Below are positions 24,346 to 31,896 of a stretch of DNA of 53,829 bases, piece after piece. Position 1 is the first letter of the stretch; each line of letters starts with the position of its first letter. The stretch spans positions 1 to 53,829 of the forward strand of contig CALHAM010000068.1 of NCBI GenBank assembly GCA_937934275.1, written 5' to 3'. A program made the translations under genes and the position numbers. Source of the stretch: an uncultured Saprospiraceae bacterium. Its GTDB lineage: Bacteria; Bacteroidota; Bacteroidia; Chitinophagales; Saprospiraceae. The notes below the pieces were generated by a model. That model did not search any database, had not been told where the DNA came from, and worked only from the letters and a program-made list of their open reading frames with translations.

Positions 24346-24627
24346 ATGGTAATCAACATCCAGAGCATTCGCTTCAAAGCAGATGACCAGTTACAAGCGT
24401 ACATCCAGGAGAAGGTTGGCAAACTGTTCAGCGTTAATGATAGGATTTTGCGCGCCGACGTAACCTTATCAGAGGAGAATGGCGTCAATCGCTACCAGTG
24501 CGAGATAAGGTTAGTAGTGCCGGGTAATGACTTGATTGCAAAACGGAGTGCGAATACCTCCAAAAAAGCCGTGTATAGTGCTGTAAGTACCTTGTCGCGC
24601 CGGTTACGCGACCAAAAAAGGCGATGA
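24346..24627 (+). CDS. hpf: Ribosome hibernation promotion factor (short HPF/RaiA type)
   Basis: A small protein of 93 residues that binds the 30S decoding region and helps store inactive ribosomes. The HPF fold is recognisable: the N-terminal strand MVINIQSIRFKADDQLQAYI, the helix with EKVGKLFSVND, the strand ILRADVTLSEEN, and the C-terminal helix with the basic end SRRLRDQKRR. It lacks the long-form C-terminal dimerisation domain. The leader contains a perfect GCGCGA/TCGCGC hairpin at 24311-24325. Confidence 0.9.
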   Translation: MVINIQSIRFKADDQLQAYIQEKVGKLFSVNDRILRADVTLSEENGVNRYQCEIRLVVPGNDLIAKRSANTSKKAVYSAVSTLSRRLRDQKRR

Positions 24628-24640
24628 GGCCCTGCCTAGT

Positions 24641-24699
24641 GGCCGCTTTCGAGTACTAATCGAGTAAAAATGTGCTTATGTCGAGCACAAACAGCGGCT
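24641..24699 (+). repeat. Nested inverted repeats after hpf
   Basis: GGCCGCT (24641-24647) can pair with AGCGGCT (24693-24699), enclosing TGTGC (24671-24675) with GCACA (24685-24689). It could be the 3' end of the hpf transcript or a leader element of gltA; there is no T tract. Confidence 0.3.
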
Positions 24700-24786
24700 C
24701 TTGGGTTAGATAGGCTAACTTTATGCGCGCTGAATTGTTGCCTATTTTAAATACGCCTTTATTATCTCATTTACATAGCATCATCC

Positions 24787-26124
24787 ATGGATCCTCTAAA
24801 GCAATTATTTCTCGAGAAATCTCAAGAGTTGAAAAAGGAGATCAAAGATATCCTCCAGCAGCACGGCCAGGTCAAGGTGGACGATGTATCCATTGACCAG
24901 ATATATGGTGGCATGCGCGACATTATTTGCATGTTGTGGGAGCCGTCACTTTTAGATGCTCAAGAAGGCATTCGTTTTCGAGGTTTTTCGATACCGGAGT
25001 TGCGCGAAAAGTTGCCGAGAGCACCTAAGGGCAAAGAGCCGCTGCCAGAAGGGCTTTTCTGGCTATTGTTGGTGGGCGAAATTCCTACACGCGATGAGGT
25101 GAAGTGGCTCACCGAAAATTGGGTGCGTCGAGCCAATGTGCCGGAGTATGTTTTTCGCACTATAGAGGCATTGCCCGTCGAGGCCCACCCTATGACGCAG
25201 CTGTCGGTAGGCATTATGGCGATGCAAAATACTAGCGTTTTTGCTCAGCGCTACAACAGTGGAATGAATAAGTCGGAGTATTGGGACGCTACCTACGAGG
25301 ACGCCATGAATTTGGCAGCTCGCCTACCGCGTATTGCTGCTTACATCTATCGCCGCATTTACTTCAACGGCGACATTATCCTACCCGATATTTCGCTGGA
25401 CTGGGCCGGCAATTACGCCCACATGTTGGGCTTTGAGGATCCGAGCTTCAAAGAATACATGCGCTTATTTTTGACCATCCACGCCGACCACGAAGGCGGT
25501 AACGCTTCTGCGCATACCATGCACTTGGTCGGCTCGACGTTGAGCGACCCGTACCTGTCGCTGAGCGCAGCGTTCAACGCACTAGCTGGTCCGTTGCACG
25601 GCTTGGCCAACCAAGAGGTCATTCGCTGGATCTTGAAAATGGTCGAGACGCTTGGCACTTCGCGCCCTACTCGCGAACAAATAGCCGACTACGTAAAAAG
25701 CACGCTGGCCAGCGGCCGAGTTATTCCGGGTTATGGCCATGCAGTACTGCGTCAACCCGACCCGCGCTTTATGGCGCAGCGCCAGTTTGCCGAGGACAAC
25801 GTCCAAGACAGCGACTTGGTCAAAATCGTGTGGAAGATTTTCGACGTTGTCCCTCCTATTCTGGGCGGTTTAGGCAAGGTGCGCAACCCTTGGCCTAACG
25901 TAGACGCTCACTCCGGTGCGCTGCTGATGCACTACGGCATGAAGGAGCACAATTACTACACCGTGCTCTTTGCCGTTAGCCGGGCATTAGGGGTACTGGC
26001 TGCGCAGTGTTGGGCGCGTGCGCTAGGCTTGCCTTTGGAGCGGCCCAAGTCAGTAACGACGCAGTGGATCAAAGAATTTTTGGAAAAAAAAGTGCAGCAA
26101 GGGGATGCTGTTTCAGCCAATTAA
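24787..26124 (+). CDS. gltA: Citrate synthase, eukaryotic-like type
   Basis: Condenses acetyl-CoA and oxaloacetate at the entry of the citric acid cycle. The 445-residue product carries the three active-site motifs: HADHEGGNASAHT, GPLHGLANQE and VDAHSGALLMHYG, all with the expected His, His and Asp. The motif wording (IPGYGHAVLRQPDPR, GNASAHTMHLVGS, NVDAHSGALL) resembles the mitochondrial dimeric enzyme more than hexameric bacterial GltA. An N-terminal helix resembling the mature mitochondrial form (LKQLFLEKSQELKKEIKDIL) is present, without the GltA zinc-like domain. purE follows after 9 bases, so the two are probably co-transcribed. Confidence 0.95.
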   Translation: MDPLKQLFLEKSQELKKEIKDILQQHGQVKVDDVSIDQIYGGMRDIICMLWEPSLLDAQEGIRFRGFSIPELREKLPRAPKGKEPLPEGLFWLLLVGEIPTRDEVKWLTENWVRRANVPEYVFRTIEALPVEAHPMTQLSVGIMAMQNTSVFAQRYNSGMNKSEYWDATYEDAMNLAARLPRIAAYIYRRIYFNGDIILPDISLDWAGNYAHMLGFEDPSFKEYMRLFLTIHADHEGGNASAHTMHLVGSTLSDPYLSLSAAFNALAGPLHGLANQEVIRWILKMVETLGTSRPTREQIADYVKSTLASGRVIPGYGHAVLRQPDPRFMAQRQFAEDNVQDSDLVKIVWKIFDVVPPILGGLGKVRNPWPNVDAHSGALLMHYGMKEHNYYTVLFAVSRALGVLAAQCWARALGLPLERPKSVTTQWIKEFLEKKVQQGDAVSAN

Positions 26125-26133
26125 GTGCTGCGC

Positions 26134-26637
26134 ATGGTAGCTATTATTATGGGTTCGGAGTCCGACCTGCCCATCATGCAGAAAGCGGCAGATGCGCTCA
26201 GCGAGCTGGATGTTTCCTTTGAAATGACGATTGTATCGGCCCACCGGACGCCCGAGCGTATGTTTCAATTTGCCCGTACAGCGCATGAGCGGGGCGTTCG
26301 CGTTATCGTGGCTGGCGCAGGGGGCGCTGCGCATCTTCCGGGAATGGTGGCAGCCCTTTCGCCACTACCTGTAGTGGGAGTGCCCATCAAGTCGTCCAAC
26401 TCTATAGATGGGTGGGACAGTATTCTGTCTATCCTGCAGATGCCTGAAGGCGTACCCGTGGCCACAGTAGCCCTCAATGCGGCGCGCAATGCGGGTATTT
26501 TGGCTGCGCAGATGTTGGCTACCAGTGACGCAGCATTGCTCGAGCGCATACAGGCCTATAAAAAGCGGCTTGAAGCTCATGTATTAGAAAAAGCGGCCCG
26601 CCTGGAAGGCGGTAGCCCGCCGAACAACAACGGCTGA
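26134..26637 (+). CDS. purE: N5-carboxyaminoimidazole ribonucleotide mutase PurE
   Basis: Rearranges N5-CAIR to CAIR in purine synthesis. The 167-residue product starts MVAIIMGSESDLPIM and has the second motif VSAHRTPERMFQF plus VIVAGAGGAAHLPGMVA and the family GVPIKSSNSIDGWDSILSI. The length is of class I PurE. The ATG at 26134 is chosen over GTG 26125 because relatives begin at this point. It lies 9 bases behind the citrate synthase gene; purK is not in the window. Confidence 0.95.
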   Translation: MVAIIMGSESDLPIMQKAADALSELDVSFEMTIVSAHRTPERMFQFARTAHERGVRVIVAGAGGAAHLPGMVAALSPLPVVGVPIKSSNSIDGWDSILSILQMPEGVPVATVALNAARNAGILAAQMLATSDAALLERIQAYKKRLEAHVLEKAARLEGGSPPNNNG

Positions 26638-26782
26638 GTTTCTCATCATTCGGCAATTTTTGAGCCGGAGGCTTCTAAGAGCACTTGAATTTTTCGCAGG
26701 CAACCCGCAGCGACCTCGAACACTTCCCTGAAGAAGAGAGTGTGCCTCAGGTGTCTGTTTCCAGCACTTCAATATCCGCAGT

Positions 26783-28048
26783 ATGATAGCCCAATTTTAT
26801 CGCCATTGGCGCAATGCTTTTTCTGGAATTCCCACAGCCATTTGGCTGCTTTCGTTGGTTAGTTTAGTTAACCGCTGCGGCTCTATGGCCGTCGTGTTTT
26901 TATCCCTTTATTTGACGAGCCGACTGGGTTACGGCGTCGAACAGGCCGGCTATGTGCTGGGCTGTTACGGTTTGGGTGCGCTGTTGGGCACGTGGTTGGG
27001 CGGGCGCCTGACCGACCGGTTTGGCTACTTTAGCGTTATGGTTTGGTCGTTGGTGCTGAGCGGGCTAGTGCTTATTGGACTGGTGTGGCTGACAGATTTT
27101 GTGGTGGTTTGCCTTGCTGTCTTCATGTTGAGTTTGGTTTCAGACGGCTTTCGGCCGGCGAACTCGGTAGCCATCGTGCGCCACAGCCGCCCTGAGGTGC
27201 GCACGCGTTCTGTGTCGTTGTATCGGATGTCTATCAACTTAGGTTGGGCAGTAGCGCCTGCTTTAGGAGGCTTATTGGTTTCGTTCGGTTGGGCTTGGTT
27301 GTTTTGGGTAGATGGGCTGACGTGTTTTTTGGCTGCAGGTTTGCTTGTTTGGCTGTTTTCACCAAAGGCGGCAAGGGGATTTGCCGAAGTAGACGAAGCC
27401 ACTGCCGACCCTCAGTACACGAAGGCGCCAAAAGCCGCAGCATCGCCTTATCACGATAAACCCTATTTAGCCTTTACCTTGTTTACGCTGCTCAATGCGC
27501 TGGTGTTCATGCAGTTTGTCTGGACGGTGCCGCTTTTTTTCAAAATGGCCTATCATTGGGACGAGCGTACGATTGGCCTAATAACGGCCCTCAACGGTCT
27601 ATTTGTTTTTGCGGTGGAAATGCCAATGATTTATTCCATTGAAGGGCGGTTGTCGAGGCTGCAGTTTGTGCGGCGCGGACTGTTGCTGTATGCAGCGGCG
27701 TTTGCAACCTTGCTGTTGCCGTTAAACCCTCTTTGGATAGCGGTCTTTTTTATCCTTGCCCTTTCTTTTGGTGAAATGCTGGTAATGCCGTTTAGCACCA
27801 ACTTTGCCTTTGCCTATGCGGCCAAGGGCAATGCTGGCAGCTACATGGCGCTGTACAGCATCTCGTATTCGATAGCCAATATCGTAGCACCGCTCTTTGG
27901 CACTCAGGTGATCGCCCGTTGGGGCTATTTTTCGCTGTGGACGCTGGTATGTGCCTTGGCTCTGTTGAGCTTAGCCGGCTTCTGGTTGTTAGAAAAGAAA
28001 GCGGAGCCGCGGCCACCCGCTGCGGTAGACGTGAGTGCTGCGGCTTGA
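26783..28048 (+). CDS. Major facilitator superfamily transporter
   Basis: The 421-residue protein has 12 predicted membrane helices. The MFS loop 2-3 motif is visible as GTWLGGRLTDRFGYFSVMV, and the loop 8-9 half is less conserved. A basic, alanine-rich cytoplasmic loop of about 40 residues separates the two halves (about 195-230). The closest general resemblance is to the drug-efflux or MdtH-like group; substrate unknown. No clear promoter box is found, and 145 bases separate it from purE. The stop codon is one base from that of the convergent TMTC-like gene. Confidence 0.9.
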   Translation: MIAQFYRHWRNAFSGIPTAIWLLSLVSLVNRCGSMAVVFLSLYLTSRLGYGVEQAGYVLGCYGLGALLGTWLGGRLTDRFGYFSVMVWSLVLSGLVLIGLVWLTDFVVVCLAVFMLSLVSDGFRPANSVAIVRHSRPEVRTRSVSLYRMSINLGWAVAPALGGLLVSFGWAWLFWVDGLTCFLAAGLLVWLFSPKAARGFAEVDEATADPQYTKAPKAAASPYHDKPYLAFTLFTLLNALVFMQFVWTVPLFFKMAYHWDERTIGLITALNGLFVFAVEMPMIYSIEGRLSRLQFVRRGLLLYAAAFATLLLPLNPLWIAVFFILALSFGEMLVMPFSTNFAFAYAAKGNAGSYMALYSISYSIANIVAPLFGTQVIARWGYFSLWTLVCALALLSLAGFWLLEKKAEPRPPAAVDVSAAA

Positions 28049-28049
28049 A

Positions 28050-30041
28050 CTACTGCTTTGCTGGTGCGCTTGCGCGGGCAGCTGCTCGGCTTTGCATTTC
28101 GGCAGCTTTCTGCGCATTCCCGGCAGCAGTGTAGACTTCGGTTAAGGCGCGCAGGAGGCGCTCGTCTTCAGCTCGAGTGTCTAGGAGAAGCTCTAAGATA
28201 GCTGCAGCGTTGGCCAGGTCTTTTTTATTTCGGAAAAAGGAGTCGTACCCAAGGCGATAGACGAAATCACTGACGTCTTGCGGTTTCCCACTAGTATTAG
28301 CCAAGTACTTAATGTATTGGTCGAAGAAGGGGCGAAAGTTGGCGTTGTTGGGGATGCGGTCCATGAGCATGCCAAAGATCTGCAGAAGGGTGTCGAGTTG
28401 GCGATTCTGTTCGTATCGAGCAGCGGCGACAGCGCCTTTCATCACTAAAGCAGAGCCGTAGTTAGGGTTGATTTCTAGCGATCGATTGATGTGATACTCC
28501 ATCGTGTCTACCCAACGGGCCTTTTCAGAAGGGTTTTGGGCTTTTTGATAGAGGTGCTCGTAAATGGCTGTTACGTAAAAGCAATGTGAACGAGCGCTGT
28601 TAACCGATACATTGACAGCAGCCGTATTGAGCGATAAGACATCTTTCCATACGGGTACGCGCCGGAGGGTAAAGAAGCTCAGCATACCAATGAAAATCAC
28701 TGCAAGTCCTGTCCCTAAGAGATACGGGCGCTGCGGTTGCTCGCGCAGCCATTCGGGCAGTTTGACGGCCAAAAACCAGCCAGCCAAGAGGGCAAAAGCT
28801 ACGGAGGGCATGTAAGCAAAGCGCTCATTCATGAATGTGCCTACCGATACGAATAGGTTGGAGACAATGCTCAACGTTAGCAACCAGTAGGCGATGGCGT
28901 ATGCAGGAACTTGCCGGTGTTTAAGCCGCAATACTGCCCATATGCCCATGCCTACGTAGAGCACCAGTGAAAGCAGCACGCGCCAGTCATCCCAATTGAC
29001 TTTGGGAACGTGATAAGGGTAGTAGTCGTGCGTCAGCGGATGAGGCCAGAAAAGCAGCTTCACATACCAGCCCAGCGTCAGGAAGATAGTTGCGTACTTT
29101 TCACTGAGAGTCATCTCGATAAAGGGGTTGTTCATCAAGTCTTTGATGGCCCGACCGTGATCTAACATAAACCCTAAGGCCCAGTATCGGACCGCAATGA
29201 AGATAGCCGCAGCCAATACCAAGGGCAGGGCGAGGCGTCCCACCTGTGCAATGGGCGCACGCGCAAAAAACCACACCGTTAGCGGAATGACGGCCACAAA
29301 AGTCAGGGCATTTTCCTTGGCGAACATGCCCAACAATAGCAAGAGGCCAGACATCCAGTACCACACTTTGCTCTGCTCGTCTAAGGACTTGAGGCTGGCG
29401 TAAAGCGCACCTAAACTGCACAGCAGTGCCAAAATTTCGTCTCGCCCTTTGATGTTGGCCACGGCTTCGGAATGAAGCGGATGCGCCACAAAAATTAACG
29501 CACCTAAGAAGGCTGCGCTGAAATACCACACGCCACTGTTTTTTAAGGGAAAGAATACCAACAACAGCCGATAGAGCAATACGCCACTGAGACCGTATAA
29601 TAAAACATTGATGATATGGCTGATGCTAGGGCGGTTTTCGCCAAAAAGCGATACTTCTACGGCAAAGGTGGCCAGCGAAAGAGGCCGATAACGCCCTCCT
29701 TCCAACAGCAACAAGTTTTCCTTTTTTTGAAAATAACCCATAAAGCTATCGTGGGCAAAAATGTCGCGTATGCCCTTGATGCCCGCTTTGACGTAGGCAT
29801 TTTTCTGAATGACCATTTCGTCATCCAAGATGTATCCGTAGGAGATACTGGCGCCATAGAGAACGAAAGCGGCGAGCAAGAGTAAAAGAGCGGGCACCCA
29901 GTGCTGTTTCCAGAACCCCGGTTCGAATAGGCGAACATCAAAAGAAGACGTACTGCTGGTTGAGCGGGTTGCTGCTGCCTTTTGAGTGGTTACCACCTTT
30001 TTGGGCGCAGTGGGTTGCGTTTTTCCCTTTTTTTTCGCCAT
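28050..30041 (-). CDS. TMTC-like multi-pass membrane protein with C-terminal repeat region
   Basis: The 663-residue product starts with a lysine/threonine-rich cytoplasmic tail. About ten or more membrane helices follow, then a soluble C-terminal region (about 530-663) with helical repeat character (NRSLEINPNYGSALVMKG and other TPR-like segments). The first loop after helix 1 contains YILDDEMVIQKNAYVKAG, the DDE pattern typical of GT-C glycosyltransferases of the TMTC/PMT group that use lipid-linked sugars. It is thus likely an O-glycosyltransferase or related protein; donor and target are unknown. The ATG at 30041 is chosen because the frame further upstream encodes no membrane or family features. 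Confidence 0.82.
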   Translation of the reverse strand: MAKKKGKTQPTAPKKVVTTQKAAATRSTSSTSSFDVRLFEPGFWKQHWVPALLLLLAAFVLYGASISYGYILDDEMVIQKNAYVKAGIKGIRDIFAHDSFMGYFQKKENLLLLEGGRYRPLSLATFAVEVSLFGENRPSISHIINVLLYGLSGVLLYRLLLVFFPLKNSGVWYFSAAFLGALIFVAHPLHSEAVANIKGRDEILALLCSLGALYASLKSLDEQSKVWYWMSGLLLLLGMFAKENALTFVAVIPLTVWFFARAPIAQVGRLALPLVLAAAIFIAVRYWALGFMLDHGRAIKDLMNNPFIEMTLSEKYATIFLTLGWYVKLLFWPHPLTHDYYPYHVPKVNWDDWRVLLSLVLYVGMGIWAVLRLKHRQVPAYAIAYWLLTLSIVSNLFVSVGTFMNERFAYMPSVAFALLAGWFLAVKLPEWLREQPQRPYLLGTGLAVIFIGMLSFFTLRRVPVWKDVLSLNTAAVNVSVNSARSHCFYVTAIYEHLYQKAQNPSEKARWVDTMEYHINRSLEINPNYGSALVMKGAVAAARYEQNRQLDTLLQIFGMLMDRIPNNANFRPFFDQYIKYLANTSGKPQDVSDFVYRLGYDSFFRNKKDLANAAAILELLLDTRAEDERLLRALTEVYTAAGNAQKAAEMQSRAAARASAPAKQ

Positions 30042-30158
30042 AGCGTATGTGTTTGCAAAATCCGGCGGGCAAATATCGAAATAATCGGTGCTTTTGCGCG
30101 AAACGCGCTGCACGTCGCATCTTTGCGGCGTTTTCTGACCAAGATAAAACACACGCTT

Positions 30159-30884
30159 TTGAAACGCTCTAGTCGAGTTTTACTGCTGATCTTCTTAGTG
30201 CTTGTGCTTGATCAGGCGCTGAAGGTGTACATCAAGACGACTTTTTGCTACAACCAGGATGTGCCTATTTTGGGCTTGAGTTGGGCGCGGCTTCACTTTG
30301 TGGAGAACGAGGGTATGGCCTTTGGCATTACGTTTGGCTGGGAATACGGCAAGCTGCTGCTCAGCGTATTTCGCATTCTAATGGTGGGTGCGCTTATCTG
30401 GTATTTGCGCATGCTTCTTGCCGCGCGAGCCCCCATGTGCTTTTTGTACAGTGTAGGTCTCATTACGGCCGGAGCAATTGGCAACATTCTCGACAGCGCT
30501 TTTTACGGCTTGATTTTTACGGAGTCGCCCTATCACGATTGTGTGCCGGCGCGCTTTGTCTGGCCTGGTCAGGGCTACGGAGCATTTCTGCACGGCAAAG
30601 TGGTAGATATGTTCTATTTCCCGATCGTCTGGATGCGCATGCCGGAGTGGCTGCCCTACATCGGAGGAGAGGAATGGCTGTTTTTTAGCCCAATTTTTAA
30701 TGTGGCAGACGCATCGATTACGATAGGGGTATTGTCTATTTTACTGTTTCAGCGCCGCTTTTTTCGGGAGGAGCTGTCGGCTCATCCTACTTCCGATGTG
30801 TCGGCAGTGGTATCGGAGGAGGGGGTAGAAGATACCCCAAAAGACGATTTGGCTCCTCGAGGCGCTAAAGAAGAGGGGGGATAA
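30159..30884 (+). CDS. lspA: Lipoprotein signal peptidase LspA
   Basis: Aspartyl peptidase that removes the signal peptide from diacylated prolipoproteins. The 241-residue product has four membrane helices, with the family elements LVLDQALKVYI, HFVENEGMAFGI, and the catalytic aspartates in GAIGNILDSAFY and FNVADASITIG. Bacteroidota-type insertion between helices 3 and 4 (FTESPYHDCVPARFVWPG) is present. No ATG or GTG is found at the correct place; TTG at 30159 gives MKRSSRVLLLIFLVLVLDQ, the expected length. TTG 30123 is an alternative. It diverges from the TMTC-like gene; a CATCTTTG box lies at 30118-30125. Confidence 0.92.
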   Translation: MKRSSRVLLLIFLVLVLDQALKVYIKTTFCYNQDVPILGLSWARLHFVENEGMAFGITFGWEYGKLLLSVFRILMVGALIWYLRMLLAARAPMCFLYSVGLITAGAIGNILDSAFYGLIFTESPYHDCVPARFVWPGQGYGAFLHGKVVDMFYFPIVWMRMPEWLPYIGGEEWLFFSPIFNVADASITIGVLSILLFQRRFFREELSAHPTSDVSAVVSEEGVEDTPKDDLAPRGAKEEGG

Positions 30885-30920
30885 AGAAAAAGGCCTCCTC
30901 GATGACTGACACCGGGAGGC
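30885..30920 (-). terminator. Intrinsic terminator of the S24 repressor gene
   Basis: On the minus strand GCCTCC (30920-30915) pairs with GGAGGC (30898-30893), followed by CCTTTTTCTTT. It is placed 30 bases past the stop at 30950 and just outside the convergent lspA. Confidence 0.75.
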
Positions 30921-30949
30921 TGCGAAAACAATAAACAGCAGGAAATTCT

Positions 30950-31690
30950 TTAGACAGCGCAAATTCTGCGGATAACTTTGTACAGGCCGGTAGTTTCGTT
31001 GACGTCTATTTCGAAAGGGTCGTGATCAAAGTAATTGGCCGAGATGAGTTTTAGGCGAATTACCCGACCATTGCTGTCGTATTGTTTTTGTACGTATTTG
31101 ACCCACAGCTGGCCATCGCTGCGAACGGTGTAGATTTCGTTGTCGCGAATGTCGCTGATTTGCTCTATTTCGCGGCAGACCACAATGTCGCCATTTTGAA
31201 TAACGGGTTCCATTGAATTACCCTCAATCTGGAAGGCTACTAGACGCCCGCCCGACTTGCTGATGCCGGGTATAGAGAAGTAACTCCCATCTTCGGGCCA
31301 CTCGGTACCTACCGTGGCTCCAGCAAAGGCTCGTGCTGTTGTGTACCAAATGTTGCCACTTTTGGCCGAGTATTTACTGTCGCGTGGCGGCGCACTCAGC
31401 GAATCGTCAAAGCCAAAGGGATGTCCAATGCCATAAAGCATCCACAACTCGTTGATGCCATAAGCGCGACAAAACGCCTGGGCTTGGCTGTAATCCACCA
31501 CGCGTTTACTGTTGGGCGATAGAAATGCCCGGATAATGTGGCCATAAGCGCGCTTGCCCAGTACTTTTTCCGCTACATCGCCCATGCCTTTGCCATTGCG
31601 ATCATTCTTGACAATGTCGCCGCGTTCCTCTAAAAGGCGAAAGGCTTCGACAAAGCGCTTATTTAATTCGATGCGATCATCTTTAATCAT
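30950..31690 (-). CDS. S24 peptidase-like transcriptional regulator (phage-repressor/LexA type)
   Basis: A 246-residue DNA-binding protein. The N-terminal 90 residues are helical with a helix-turn-helix-like stretch (DVAEKVLGKRAYGHIIRAFL and VVDYSQAQAFCRAYGINELW). A linker follows, then an S24 domain at about 150-245. The domain has the serine in GNSMEPVIQNGDIVVCRE and the lysine in QLWVKYVQKQ, so the self-cleavage or signal-dependent mode may be intact. It is a chromosomal regulator common in Bacteroidota; no phage genes are near it. A GCTGC-GTCA-GCAGC repeat sits 32 bases upstream of the start and could be its own operator. Confidence 0.85.
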   Translation of the reverse strand: MIKDDRIELNKRFVEAFRLLEERGDIVKNDRNGKGMGDVAEKVLGKRAYGHIIRAFLSPNSKRVVDYSQAQAFCRAYGINELWMLYGIGHPFGFDDSLSAPPRDSKYSAKSGNIWYTTARAFAGATVGTEWPEDGSYFSIPGISKSGGRLVAFQIEGNSMEPVIQNGDIVVCREIEQISDIRDNEIYTVRSDGQLWVKYVQKQYDSNGRVIRLKLISANYFDHDPFEIDVNETTGLYKVIRRICAV

Positions 31691-31721
31691 AAAACAGCAC
31701 GTTTTAAAGGTTAAGGCTGCG

Positions 31722-31735
31722 TCAGCAGCTTGTTT
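31722..31735. repeat. Inverted repeat upstream of the S24 regulator
   Basis: GCTGC-GTCA-GCAGC, about 32 bases before the start codon at 31690 on the minus strand, is a possible operator for autoregulation. It is followed upstream (31764-31825) by an A/T-rich tract with imperfect dyad AAACTTT/AAAGTTT. Confidence 0.35.
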
Positions 31736-31896
31736 GCGGCAGCGCTTAATGCCTTTGGTGCTGCAAATTTGAAACTTTTTGGTTTTTCAAACAAAAAATT
31801 TTAAAGTTTTTTTTAGAAAAAAAGCGGACCCACGTGCTGTTGCCTGAAAAACAGCGCGTTGCATATATTACGAGCCGCGCTTGGGGGTGCTTAGGG

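Noticed and set aside
28050-30152. Longer TMTC-like product starting at 30152
   Set aside because: The extra 37 residues lie in the divergent promoter region; the ATG at 30041 starts the lysine-rich tail before the first helix.
29982-30158. N-terminal extension of the lspA frame
   Set aside because: The extra 59 residues would run through the divergent TMTC-like gene start and show no membrane or lipoprotein motif; LspA begins near 30159.
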